Assembly: GCA_031081585.1 (NCBI GenBank)
Contig: JAVHLY010000028.1
Span: 1-37,203, forward strand
Source of the DNA: Armatimonadota bacterium
Lineage (GTDB): Bacteria; Sysuimicrobiota; Sysuimicrobiia; Sysuimicrobiales; Humicultoraceae
Direction of reading: 5' to 3'
Length of the DNA stretch: 37,203 nt
The notes under the pieces are model-generated. The model did no database searches, was not told the origin of the DNA, and worked only from the letters and a program-made list of their open reading frames with translations. A program made the position numbers and the translations under genes. Positions 25,138 to 33,211 of the stretch are shown piece by piece; the first letter of the stretch is position 1; each line of letters begins with the position of its first letter.

Positions 25138-26496
25138 ATGCGCACCCGCACCGGCGCGGTCGATGCGTACATCAGCGGGGGGATGGCGCAGTGGATGTCG
25201 GAACTCGCGGAGTTCTGCGCCTTCCCCAGCGTCGGCGACCGGTCGGAGGCGATGCACGCCGCGGCGCAGTGGCTGGTCCGGCGGCTGGCCGCCGCGGGGC
25301 TGGCCGCGCGCCTGCTGGCGGTCACGGACGGGTTCCCCGCGGTCTACGCCGAGGCGCCCGGCCGCTCCCCGCGCACCGTGCTCTTCTTCAACCACTACGA
25401 CATCGCCGCCTACACCCACCCGCTGCCGCGGGACCTGTTGCAGGTCCCCGTCAGGCTGGCCGCAGACCGGCTCTTCGCCCGCGGGGTGGCGGACGACAAG
25501 GGGTGCTGCTTCTCGCGGATCGTGGCCGTGGAGGCGCTCCTGCGCACCCACGGGCGCCTGCCGGTGGGGGTGAAGTTCCTCATCCTCGGCAAGCGGGTCC
25601 CCAACGATCCCTGTCTGGATGACGTCCTCGCCCGCTACCCCGAGGTCCTGGCCTGTGACGCGGTGATCTGGGAGACGGGAGCGAAGGACGAGCGCGACCG
25701 TCCCACCGCGTCCCTGGGCGCCAAGGGATACCTCTACGTGGAGCTGGTGGTGCGGAACCCGGCCGGGGCCCAACCCTCGCGCATCAGCATCCTGCCCAAC
25801 CCGGCCTGGGACCTGGTCTGGGCCCTGAGCACGCTGAAGGGCCCGGACGAACGCATCCGCGTCCCCGGCTTCTACGACGACGTCCTCCCCCCTACGCCCG
25901 CGGACCTGGAGGTCCTGGCCGTTCTGGGCGAAGACCTGGACGAGCGCGTCGCGCGGCGGATGGGCGCACCGCGCTTCGTGCTGGGGTGCCGGGGGCTCGA
26001 GGCGGCTCGCCGCTGGTTCTTCGAACCCTCCTGCACAGTCTGCGGCCTCGTGGGCGGGGAGACCGGTTCGGAGGAGCGGCTGGTCATCCCCGCGGAGGCC
26101 CGGGCCAAGGTGGAGTTCCGGCTGGTGGCCCGGCAGGACCCGGCGGACATCGCCCGGAAGGTGCGGGCCCACCTCGACCGGGAGGGGTTCGGGCACGTCG
26201 AGATGGTTGTGCGCTCCCAGACCACCCCGTACCGGACACCGGCGAACGACCCCCTCGTTCGGGCAGCCCAGCGGGCAGCCCTGCAGGTCTACGGGCAGCC
26301 CCTGGTGATCCGTCCCACCTCGGTGGGGATGAGCCCCAAGTACCGGTTTGCTCCCCGCCCGACCCTGGGCATTGGGGTCGAGTACGCCGGTTCGGCGATG
26401 GAGATGCCGGACGAGCACATCCGGCTCGAAGACTGGGAGCAGGGCGCGCGCATGGTGGCTGCTGTGCTGGAGGCGTACGCGGAGGAGTCGGGATGA
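25138..26496 (+). CDS. M20-fold metallohydrolase-like protein B, tandem paralogue
   Basis: This 452-residue paralogue lies 2 nt downstream of protein A. Shared blocks include FNHYDIAAYT (His86, Asp88), ARGVADDKG (Asp119), LPVGVKFL, W-E-T-G-A-K-D-E, PGFYDDV, AKVEFRLVARQDP and YAGSAMEMPDEHIRL. It shows the same replacements: ILGKR (Lys152, Arg153) for EGEEE, here without even the leading Glu; QPSR for the lid His motif; and Glu422 for the late metal His. It differs from A in the middle (residues about 240-310), which has no simple alignment. M20 dipeptidase-type enzymes dimerise through the lid domain, so A and B could form a heterodimer; this is inference. ATG 25138 follows GGGGAGGGGTAGG. The stop overlaps the DUF3891 gene by 4 nt. 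Confidence 0.85.
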   Translation: MRTRTGAVDAYISGGMAQWMSELAEFCAFPSVGDRSEAMHAAAQWLVRRLAAAGLAARLLAVTDGFPAVYAEAPGRSPRTVLFFNHYDIAAYTHPLPRDLLQVPVRLAADRLFARGVADDKGCCFSRIVAVEALLRTHGRLPVGVKFLILGKRVPNDPCLDDVLARYPEVLACDAVIWETGAKDERDRPTASLGAKGYLYVELVVRNPAGAQPSRISILPNPAWDLVWALSTLKGPDERIRVPGFYDDVLPPTPADLEVLAVLGEDLDERVARRMGAPRFVLGCRGLEAARRWFFEPSCTVCGLVGGETGSEERLVIPAEARAKVEFRLVARQDPADIARKVRAHLDREGFGHVEMVVRSQTTPYRTPANDPLVRAAQRAALQVYGQPLVIRPTSVGMSPKYRFAPRPTLGIGVEYAGSAMEMPDEHIRLEDWEQGARMVAAVLEAYAEESG

Positions 26497-27308
26497 TCGT
26501 GCGCGAGGAGGATGGGCGGTGGCTGCTGATCCGCCAGGTCGACCACGCAGCGCTGGCGGGGGACCTGGCGCGGCACTGGGGGAATGAGACTTTCGAGCGG
26601 CCGGAGCCCCACGCGTCCGTGGTGATCGCTGCGACCATGCACGACGAGGGGTGGCGGGAACAGGACGCATTGCCCCGGTACGACGCCACCCGGGCCGGCC
26701 CGCTGCACTGGCGTGACATCCCGGTCCAGGAGCACGTCGCCTTCTACGCCGTCGGGATCGAGCGGACGGTGGCCCGGGACCCCTACGCCGGGTTGCTGGC
26801 CAGCATGCACGGGGCGGGGATCTACACGCAGCGCTACGGGACCTTTCCCGTCTACATGACGACGATCACGCCCGAGGCCCGTCCTTGGATCGAGACCTTC
26901 ATCCGGGATCAGGAGGCGCTCCAGGCGGAACTGAAGCGCCGGCTGTGGAGCCCCCGGGAGCGCCGCAGCCGCTTCGAGCGGCAGCTGTGGACGAACTACG
27001 AATGGCTGCAGATCTACGACCGCCTCTCGCTCTTCCTCTGTCTGCATGACCTGCGGGGGGCGGTACAGGACCGGCTGGGCCCCACGCCGCTCGGCATCGA
27101 CGCCCCGACGGTGGAGCTGACGGTGGCGGCGCTGGGCGACGATGTGGTGGTGGTCGAGCCCTGGCCCTTCGACGTCGCCGAGGTGACGGTGGCCCTACCG
27201 GTCCGGCGTATCCCTCGCCGCCCCTATGCCGACCTGGCCGACCTCCAGGGCACGGTGGGGGCGGCGGCGGAGGAGTCCATCCGGGCCTGGCTCGTCCCGC
27301 AGGCATGA
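26493..27308 (+). CDS. DUF3891 family protein
   Basis: The 271-residue protein matches the uncharacterised DUF3891 family in pattern: WLLIRQVDHAALAGDLARHWG near the start, then ATMHDEGWREQD, PLHWRDIPVQEH, DPYAGLLASMHGAGIYTQRYGT and a C-terminal LCLHDL. The repeated His and His-Asp pairs resemble a metal-binding, HD-like helical fold, so a metal-dependent hydrolase is possible, but no reaction is known to me. There is no signal peptide or membrane segment. The gene overlaps the M20 gene upstream and the Mo-hydroxylase gene downstream, each by 4 nt, so it is made together with them. Context suggests a step between ring oxidation and chain hydrolysis. Confidence 0.82.
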   Translation: MIVREEDGRWLLIRQVDHAALAGDLARHWGNETFERPEPHASVVIAATMHDEGWREQDALPRYDATRAGPLHWRDIPVQEHVAFYAVGIERTVARDPYAGLLASMHGAGIYTQRYGTFPVYMTTITPEARPWIETFIRDQEALQAELKRRLWSPRERRSRFERQLWTNYEWLQIYDRLSLFLCLHDLRGAVQDRLGPTPLGIDAPTVELTVAALGDDVVVVEPWPFDVAEVTVALPVRRIPRRPYADLADLQGTVGAAAEESIRAWLVPQA

Positions 27309-29704
27309 CGACGGGGACGGCCGGACGCTACGTCGGGCAGTCGGTGCGCCGCATCGACGGGGCCGCACTGGTCACGGGACAGGCGCGCTTCGTTGGCGAC
27401 CTGTCCTTCCCTGGGCTCCTCCACGTCGCCATCCTGCGCAGTCCCCACGCCCACGCCCGCATCCGGCGGGTCGAGACCGCCGCCGCCGTCGCCATGCCCG
27501 GCGTGGTCGCCGTCCTGTCCGGCGAGGATGTCCGCCGCCACCTCGACCCCATCCCGCACCGCGTCGACCCTGCGTCGGTCGGGGGCCGCAGCGCGGAGGT
27601 CTGGGCGCTCGCGCCTGAGGAGGTCCTCTACGCGGGGCAGGGCGTGGCCGCGGTGGCCGCCGAGACCCTGGAGCAGGCGCGGGCTGCGCTGGCCCGCATC
27701 AGGGTGGCATACGAGCCGCTGCCCGTCGTGCTCGACGCCGAGGAGGCGTTGCGACCGGACGCGCCGCGGGTCGTGGAGGGATGGCCGGACAACGTCCTCC
27801 TGGCCGGGCAGATCCGTCACGGCGACGTCGAGGGGGCCATGGCGCGCGCCCACCGGGTGGTGCGGGCGACCATCCGGATCCACCGCTACTCCACCCAGCC
27901 CCTGGAGCCCCGCAGCTACCTGGCCGTCCCCGATCTCCTGGGGGACGCGCTGATCCTCTACGCGACCACGCAGAACCCCCATCAGCTCCGGCACATGCTG
28001 GCGCGGACCTTGCGCCTGCCTGAGCACCGGCTGCGCATCATCGTGCCGCGCCTGGGTGGAGCCTTCGGGCTGAAGATGATTGGGCACCCCGAGGAGTCGC
28101 TGGTCTGCCTGTTCGCCCTCCTCACGCGGCGGCCGGTCCGATGGGTGGCCAGCCGGGAGGAGGAGCTGCTCATCGGCGGTCGGGAGCAGGTGCACCACAT
28201 CGAGGTGGGGTGCACGGCCGAGGGGCGCATGGTGGCCTTCCGCGACCGCTTTGTCGCCAACGTCGGCGCCCCCTACCCCACGCCTGGCTGGGGGATGGCG
28301 CCGCTCACCGCAGCCACCCTGCCCGGCGTCTACGACGTGCAGGACGTGGACATCGCCTACACGCTGGTGGCCACCCACAAGGGTCCTTGGACGGCATCGC
28401 GCGGGTACGGCAAGGAGGCGGCCACGGTGGTGATGGAGCGGGTCGTGGATCTGGTGGCGAGGGCGTGCGGCCTCGACCCGGTGGACGTCCGCCTGCGCAA
28501 CCTCATTGCCCCCGACGCCTTCCCCTACCGCACCGCCACCGGGCTGGTCCTCGACAGCGGCGACTACCCGGCGTTGCTGCGGCGCGTCCTCGACATGGCC
28601 GGCTACGAGCGGCTGCGGGAGGCGCAGGCCCGGCTGCGCGCCCACGGTCGGTGGTTCGGGGTGGGCGTGGCGATGGAGCTCACTCCTGAAGGCGGCAGCC
28701 TCCCGCGGTCCCTGGTGGCCGGGTACGACAGCGCCACCGTGCGTGTCGCCCCGTCCGGGGCGGTGACGGTCCTCACCGGCGTGACCAGCCCGGGCACTGG
28801 CAACGAGACGGCGATGGCCCAACTCGTGGCCGAGGAACTGGGCGTTCCACCCGAGACCATCCGGGTGGTGCAGGGCGACACGGACCTGTGCCCCTACGGC
28901 TTTGGCACCTACAGTGGCCGCAGCGTCATCGCCGGAGGCACAGCCGCGGTGCTGGCGGCACGGGAGGTGCGGGCGAAGATGGCGCAGGTGGCGTCGGCGC
29001 TGCTCGGGGCGCCCCCGGACGTCCTGCGCTTCCGCGACGGACGGGTCGAGGTCGACGCCCGTCCCATCCACGACCACCGGCCCCGGAGCGTCGCCTTTGG
29101 CGAGGTCGCCTACGTGGCCCACGCGCAGGCCTACGACCTGGCCCGGATGATCGAGCCGCCGCTCGAGGCCACCCGCACCTACCGTCCGCCCACCATCAGC
29201 CACCGGCCGGACGCCCACGGACGGATCAACCCCTATCCTACGTACTCGGCCTGCGCGTACGTGGTCGCCGCAGAGGTGGACCCGGAGACAGCGGTCGTGC
29301 AGGTGCGGCAGGTCAGCGCCGTGCACGATGCCGGCGTGGTGGTCAACCCGGCGCTGGTGGCGGGGCAACTGCGCGGGGCCGTGGCCATGGGGCTGGGCGG
29401 GGCGTTGAGCGAGGAGGTCCGCTACGCTCCGGACGGGACGCGGCTGACCACTTCGCTGGGGGACTACCGCATGCTCCGGGCCCCCGACCTGCCGCCCATC
29501 GTCGTGGACCATCGGGTCACGCCCAGCCCTCACACCCTGCTGGGCGTGAAGGGGGGCGGAGAGGCGGGGGTGGGCGGGGCGGCCGCGGCCCTGATGAATG
29601 CCGTGGCCGACGCGCTGGCGCCGCTCGGGGTCGACGTGCTGGCGCTGCCGCTCCGTCCCGATGCCCTCTGGCAGGCCATGCAGAGCGCCAGGCACCGACG
29701 ATGA
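27305..29704 (+). CDS. Xanthine dehydrogenase-family molybdopterin-binding subunit
   Basis: This is the large catalytic subunit, 799 residues, of a Mo hydroxylase that inserts water-derived oxygen into N-heterocycles or aldehydes. The N-terminal a/b-hammerhead domain has VRRIDGAALVTGQARFVGDL and LRSPHAHARI. The molybdopterin domains have GGAFGLK (251 onward) and ASRGYGKEA. The C-terminal active-site motif is KGGGEAGVGGA with Glu753, the base of this family (most relatives read KGxGE). FGTYSGRSVIAGGTAA is also typical. The substrate pocket is not predictable: xanthine, nicotinate, uracil, isoquinoline or CO enzymes share these motifs, though the CO dehydrogenase active-site loop (AYRCSFR) is absent. 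It overlaps its neighbours by 4 nt; FAD and 2Fe-2S subunits follow. Confidence 0.93.
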   Translation: MTTGTAGRYVGQSVRRIDGAALVTGQARFVGDLSFPGLLHVAILRSPHAHARIRRVETAAAVAMPGVVAVLSGEDVRRHLDPIPHRVDPASVGGRSAEVWALAPEEVLYAGQGVAAVAAETLEQARAALARIRVAYEPLPVVLDAEEALRPDAPRVVEGWPDNVLLAGQIRHGDVEGAMARAHRVVRATIRIHRYSTQPLEPRSYLAVPDLLGDALILYATTQNPHQLRHMLARTLRLPEHRLRIIVPRLGGAFGLKMIGHPEESLVCLFALLTRRPVRWVASREEELLIGGREQVHHIEVGCTAEGRMVAFRDRFVANVGAPYPTPGWGMAPLTAATLPGVYDVQDVDIAYTLVATHKGPWTASRGYGKEAATVVMERVVDLVARACGLDPVDVRLRNLIAPDAFPYRTATGLVLDSGDYPALLRRVLDMAGYERLREAQARLRAHGRWFGVGVAMELTPEGGSLPRSLVAGYDSATVRVAPSGAVTVLTGVTSPGTGNETAMAQLVAEELGVPPETIRVVQGDTDLCPYGFGTYSGRSVIAGGTAAVLAAREVRAKMAQVASALLGAPPDVLRFRDGRVEVDARPIHDHRPRSVAFGEVAYVAHAQAYDLARMIEPPLEATRTYRPPTISHRPDAHGRINPYPTYSACAYVVAAEVDPETAVVQVRQVSAVHDAGVVVNPALVAGQLRGAVAMGLGGALSEEVRYAPDGTRLTTSLGDYRMLRAPDLPPIVVDHRVTPSPHTLLGVKGGGEAGVGGAAAALMNAVADALAPLGVDVLALPLRPDALWQAMQSARHRR

Positions 29705-30561
29705 CCGCCCCCGTCTACCACGCCCCCGCGACGCTGGAGGAGGCTCTCGCCCTCCTGGGGGCCTGCGGGGACGAGGCCGCCATCGTCGCCGGCGGCCAGG
29801 AGGTGGTCCCGCTCCTCACGGCCGGACGGATCGCCCCGCGGATGCTCGTCGACCTCCGTCGGCTCGACGCCCTCACGGGGATCACCGAGGAGCCCGATAC
29901 GCTCAGGCTCGGTGCCCGGGTCACCCACCGCGAGATCGCCTCCAGTCCGGTGGTGCGCGGTCGGTGGAGTCTGCTGACCCAGGCCGCTGCGGCAATCGGC
30001 GGCGGTGTCCAGGTGCTGAACCGCGGGACGCTCGGCGGTGCCCTCTGCGCCGCGCACCCCGCGTACGACTACGCTCCCTGCCTGGTAGCCCTCCAGGCGG
30101 TGGTGGTGCTGGCCAGTGCGCGGGGCCGTCGTTCTCTCCCGGTGCAGACGTTCTTCACGGGGGCGGGAAGGACCGCACGGCGGCCGGATGAGCTCCTCCT
30201 CGAGGTCCGCATCCCTGCACCGCCTCCGCCGACGACGGCCGCCTACCGGAAACTCCGTGCGGTCTGGGGCGGGCCGGGCGTGGTCAACGCCGCCTGCCTG
30301 GTGCGGCGGGAAGGCGACCGTCTGGTCGACATCCGGCTCACCGTGGGGGCCGTTGAGGAGACACCCGTGGTCGTCTCGCTGGACCACCTCAGGGGTGCGC
30401 CGCCCGATGCGGTCCCCGAGCGCGCGGCAGAGGCCGCGCAGGACCTCGTCCGCCATCCCATCGAGGATGCGGCTGCCGGGGCAGCGTACCGTCGCGCCAT
30501 GGCCGGAGTCATGGCCCGGCGGGCCGTTGCCGCCGCGATGACGGCGAGGGAGAGCCCGTGA
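29701..30561 (+). CDS. Xanthine dehydrogenase-family FAD-binding subunit
   Basis: This is the medium subunit of the Mo hydroxylase, 286 residues, passing electrons from the 2Fe-2S centres to FAD and an acceptor. YHAPATLEEALALLGACGDEAAIVAGGQEVVPLL contains the first FAD pyrophosphate motif (usually AGGTDLLP). NRGTLGGALCAAHPAYDYAP is the second (usually N-x-G-T-x-G-G-N). The C-terminal CO_deh_flav_C-type domain begins YRKLRAVWGGPGVVNAAC. The order large-FAD-FeS differs from the common FAD-FeS-large order but is found in several bacteria. ATG 29701 overlaps the large-subunit stop by 4 nt. No frameshift seen. Confidence 0.92.
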   Translation: MTAPVYHAPATLEEALALLGACGDEAAIVAGGQEVVPLLTAGRIAPRMLVDLRRLDALTGITEEPDTLRLGARVTHREIASSPVVRGRWSLLTQAAAAIGGGVQVLNRGTLGGALCAAHPAYDYAPCLVALQAVVVLASARGRRSLPVQTFFTGAGRTARRPDELLLEVRIPAPPPPTTAAYRKLRAVWGGPGVVNAACLVRREGDRLVDIRLTVGAVEETPVVVSLDHLRGAPPDAVPERAAEAAQDLVRHPIEDAAAGAAYRRAMAGVMARRAVAAAMTARESP

Positions 30562-31097
30562 GCGGCCCGGCAGGGGGCTCGGGGGTGTCGATCCGCCTGA
30601 CCGTGAACGGACAGGAGCGGGAGGTGGTCGTCGACACCCGCTGGTCGCTGCTGCAGCTACTGCGGGAGGGACTGGGGTTGGCGGGGACCCGCTTCGGCTG
30701 TCTCACCGGGCACTGCGGTGCGTGCACCGTCCTGCTGGGAGGCCTCGCCGTGAAGGCCTGCACGGTGCTGGCCGCCTCTGCGGAGGGGCAAGAAGTGGTC
30801 ACGGTCGAGGGGCTGGCCACCGAGGGACGTCTCCATCCCCTGCAGCAGGCCTTCTGGGAGCACCACGCGCTGCAGTGCGGCTACTGTACCCCCGGCATGA
30901 TCCTCACCGCCCTCGACCTGCTGCGCCGTTCCCCGGCCCCCGCAGCAGCAGAGATCCGGATGGGCCTGGCCGGGACGCTCTGCCGGTGCACCGGATACGA
31001 CGCCATCGTGGAGGCTGTGCTGGCGGCCGCCCGCGCCATGGCCGGCGCTCAGGCGCCCGCGACGCGGACAGCGACGCCCCCAGCGGGATGGCCATGA
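30558..31097 (+). CDS. Xanthine dehydrogenase-family 2Fe-2S subunit
   Basis: This is the small iron-sulfur subunit, 179 residues. The plant-type ferredoxin cluster is bound by Cys48, Cys53, Cys56 and Cys68 (FGCLTGHCGACT...KAC). The second cluster is bound by Cys107, Cys110, Cys142 and Cys144 (QCGYCTPGM...LCRCTGY). All eight ligands are present. The start is GTG 30558, overlapping the FAD-subunit stop (GTGA); the ferredoxin fold begins at about residue 12, so the start is consistent. The 20-residue Ala/Pro/Thr tail after the helical domain is not conserved. With the two preceding genes it completes a three-subunit enzyme, similar in composition to nicotinate and carbon monoxide dehydrogenases. 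Confidence 0.95.
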   Translation: MSGPAGGSGVSIRLTVNGQEREVVVDTRWSLLQLLREGLGLAGTRFGCLTGHCGACTVLLGGLAVKACTVLAASAEGQEVVTVEGLATEGRLHPLQQAFWEHHALQCGYCTPGMILTALDLLRRSPAPAAAEIRMGLAGTLCRCTGYDAIVEAVLAAARAMAGAQAPATRTATPPAGWP

Positions 31098-31939
31098 AGA
31101 TCTGGTTCCAGAAGCACATCGTCTCGGGACGCCTTCCAGCGCTCGATCGGGCGTACGCGGCGCACTTCCGCCGCGTGGCCCGGCCAGGCACCGAGGTACA
31201 CCTCTACACCCTCCCGCCGGACACCTATGCGGGCGCCCTGCCCGAGCCGCTGGTGCGCACGCATGCCGTGGAATCGCTCTTCGCAGGGTACTTCGCGCTC
31301 CAGGCGCTGCGGGCGGAGCGGGCCGGGTACGACGCCTTCGTCATCGGGACGAGCCAGGACCCCGGCCTGGCGGAGGCGCGGGCCTGGGCGCGCATCCCCG
31401 TCCTCGGGTTCGGCCAGGTGGCTGCGCACGTCGCCGGTGTCCTGGGCGCGCGCTTCGGCCACGTCGGCTTCATCGCTGAGCTGGCCGATCCCATTCGGGT
31501 CAACCTCCTGCGCGACGGTCTGGCGCACCGCTGGGTCGGGTTTCACCCGCTGGGCGCCGGTCCGCGGGAGTTACTGGCAGCGCTCGACGGGGACGCCGCG
31601 CCGCTCCGGGAGGCGTTCACGGCCGCCGCACGTGCCGCCATCGCGGCGGGCGCGGAGGTGCTGATTCCCGGCGACGGGGTGACCAACGAGGCGCTGGTGG
31701 CTGCGGGCCTCGGCGCCGTGGACGGGGTGCCGGTCATCGACGCCAACGGGCTCCTGGTGAAGGCGGCCGAGCTGTTCGTCGACCTCCGGACGCTCGGGAT
31801 CGCCACCCCGCCGACCACCGGCTATGCCCACGGCCGCCCGGACGATGCCACGGCGGATCACCTGTTGCGCCTGTTCGCGCCCAGGGCCTTCACCCTGGGA
31901 CCAGATCCGACCCTGAGGCCGGAGGAGGGGAGGGAGTGA
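31094..31939 (+). CDS. Asp/Glu/hydantoin racemase-fold protein without cysteine
   Basis: The 281-residue protein has the two-domain fold pattern of the aspartate/glutamate/hydantoin racemase superfamily: an N-terminal MKIWFQKHI strand, YDAFVIGTSQDPGLAEARAWARIPVLGFGQVAAHVA, FGHVGFIAE, and AGAEVLIPGDGVTNEALVAAGL. Catalysis in this family uses two cysteines, one before 'DPGL' and one in 'LGCxG'. Here those sites are Gly-Thr-Ser (85-87) and Pro-Gly-Asp-Gly (192-195), and the complete protein has no cysteine at all. It is therefore unlikely to be an ordinary racemase; it may be an isomerase, decarboxylase or ligand-binding protein using other groups. ATG 31094 overlaps the 2Fe-2S subunit stop by 4 nt. 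It lies directly before a Liv-type ABC importer. Confidence 0.85.
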   Translation: MKIWFQKHIVSGRLPALDRAYAAHFRRVARPGTEVHLYTLPPDTYAGALPEPLVRTHAVESLFAGYFALQALRAERAGYDAFVIGTSQDPGLAEARAWARIPVLGFGQVAAHVAGVLGARFGHVGFIAELADPIRVNLLRDGLAHRWVGFHPLGAGPRELLAALDGDAAPLREAFTAAARAAIAAGAEVLIPGDGVTNEALVAAGLGAVDGVPVIDANGLLVKAAELFVDLRTLGIATPPTTGYAHGRPDDATADHLLRLFAPRAFTLGPDPTLRPEEGRE

Positions 31940-33198
31940 TGCGCACGCAACGGTCTGTGCTCGTCTGGTGCTCCATCGTCCTGAGCGCGGTACTGCTCTG
32001 GGCCGGTGGTCGGCTTCCGACCATGGGGGCGCCCACCGCGGAGACGGTGACCGTGGGCTTTACGCTGCCGCTCACCGGCGCGGCCGCCCGGGAGGGGCAG
32101 GAGAGTCTGGAGGGCGCCCAGCTCGCCGTTCGCCTGCTCAACGAGGCCGGCGGGGTCCGCGTGGGTGGGCGCACCGTCCGCTTCGAGATCGTCAGCGAAG
32201 ACGACCGGTGCACCCCGGCCGGGGGGACCGAGGCGGCCAACCGCCTGGTGGCCCGCCGGGTCCAGTTCGTCGGCGGCAGCTTCTGCAGCGGCGCGGCCGT
32301 CGCCCAGCAGCCGGTCTTCGCCCAGGCGCGCATCCCCCAGGTGATCTACGCCTTTGCCACCGACCTGACCGGCGCGGCGCGACAGCGGGCGGGTGCGGTG
32401 CTCTCGGTCCGTCTCGGCCCCCAGGCGGTCATCGAGATGGCCCCGCTGGCCAAGTATGCGGTGACGGTGAACAACCACCGCCGCTTCTTCGCCATGGCCC
32501 AGAACACCGACTTCGGGCGGTCGATGATCACGGAGTTCCGCCGCGTCCTGGAGCGTCTGGGTGGTCGGCTGGTGGCCGACCCGGAGTTCTACACCTTTCC
32601 CGGGACCACCGACTTCCGCACCATTCTCACCAAGGCGCGCGGGTCGGGAGCGGACGGGCTGGTGGCCATGGGCCTGGGCGGTGAGATGATCGGCGTCTCG
32701 CTGCAGTTCCGTGAGCTCGGACTGGCCATGGGGTTCTACGGGAGCGACCTGTTGGAGGATCCCGCCTACCAGGATGCGGTGGGGGAGCGGGCCAACGGCT
32801 TCTTCTACCCCTGGGTGTACGACGACGGGGTCGATCTGCGCCGCTTCACCCGTACGGAGCCGGAGCGGATGGCCCGGGAGATGAGCCTGGCCTTCCTCAA
32901 CACCCTGCGAAAACGGGCCACGCGCAACCACGGCTGGGGATGGGGCACGATCCACTTGCTGAAGCAGGCGATGGAGCGCGAAGGCTCCACCGAGCCGGAG
33001 CGCGTGATGCGCCGCATCCTCTCGGGCGAGCGTTTCGAACTGCCGCTGGGGACGTACGGGTTCCTGCCCTGTGGTCAGGCGGACATGCGGGTGGGCGTGG
33101 CCACGTACGTCGACGGGCGTCGCACCCTGCTGGTGGACCGCGACTTCGCCGGTCGGCCTCCCGCGGTGTTGAGCGCCGCCGACCTCTGTCCCCGATAG
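31939..33198 (+). CDS. Branched-chain amino acid/urea-type ABC substrate-binding protein
   Basis: This periplasmic-type binding protein, about 419 residues, belongs to the Leu/Ile/Val-binding (peripla_BP_6) family. A signal peptide (VLVWCSIVLSAVLLWAGG) precedes VTVGFTLPLTGAAAREGQESLEGAQLAVRLLNEAGGV, the typical family start. RRFFAMAQNTDFGRSM, TTDFRTILTKARGSGADGLV and the C-terminal YGFLPCGQADM are also family features. ATG 31939 has GGAGGGGAGGGA ending 6 nt upstream; GTG 31936 would give a GTGA overlap with the upstream stop and one extra Met. Ligands of the family include amino acids, amides, urea and aromatic acids, so the ligand is unknown. It heads a complete five-gene importer. Confidence 0.93.
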   Translation: MRTQRSVLVWCSIVLSAVLLWAGGRLPTMGAPTAETVTVGFTLPLTGAAAREGQESLEGAQLAVRLLNEAGGVRVGGRTVRFEIVSEDDRCTPAGGTEAANRLVARRVQFVGGSFCSGAAVAQQPVFAQARIPQVIYAFATDLTGAARQRAGAVLSVRLGPQAVIEMAPLAKYAVTVNNHRRFFAMAQNTDFGRSMITEFRRVLERLGGRLVADPEFYTFPGTTDFRTILTKARGSGADGLVAMGLGGEMIGVSLQFRELGLAMGFYGSDLLEDPAYQDAVGERANGFFYPWVYDDGVDLRRFTRTEPERMAREMSLAFLNTLRKRATRNHGWGWGTIHLLKQAMEREGSTEPERVMRRILSGERFELPLGTYGFLPCGQADMRVGVATYVDGRRTLLVDRDFAGRPPAVLSAADLCPR

Positions 33199-33211
33199 GA
33201 GGCGAGGGGCG

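Noticed and set aside
27305-31097. Aerobic carbon monoxide dehydrogenase (CoxLMS)
   Set aside because: The large subunit lacks the AYRCSFR active-site loop and the gene order and context do not fit.
15237-31939. Complete anaerobic nicotinate fermentation cluster
   Set aside because: The Mo hydroxylase, amidohydrolase, hydratase and lyase fit, but no 6-hydroxynicotinate reductase, hydroxymethylglutarate dehydrogenase, B12-dependent methyleneglutarate mutase or methylitaconate isomerase is present.
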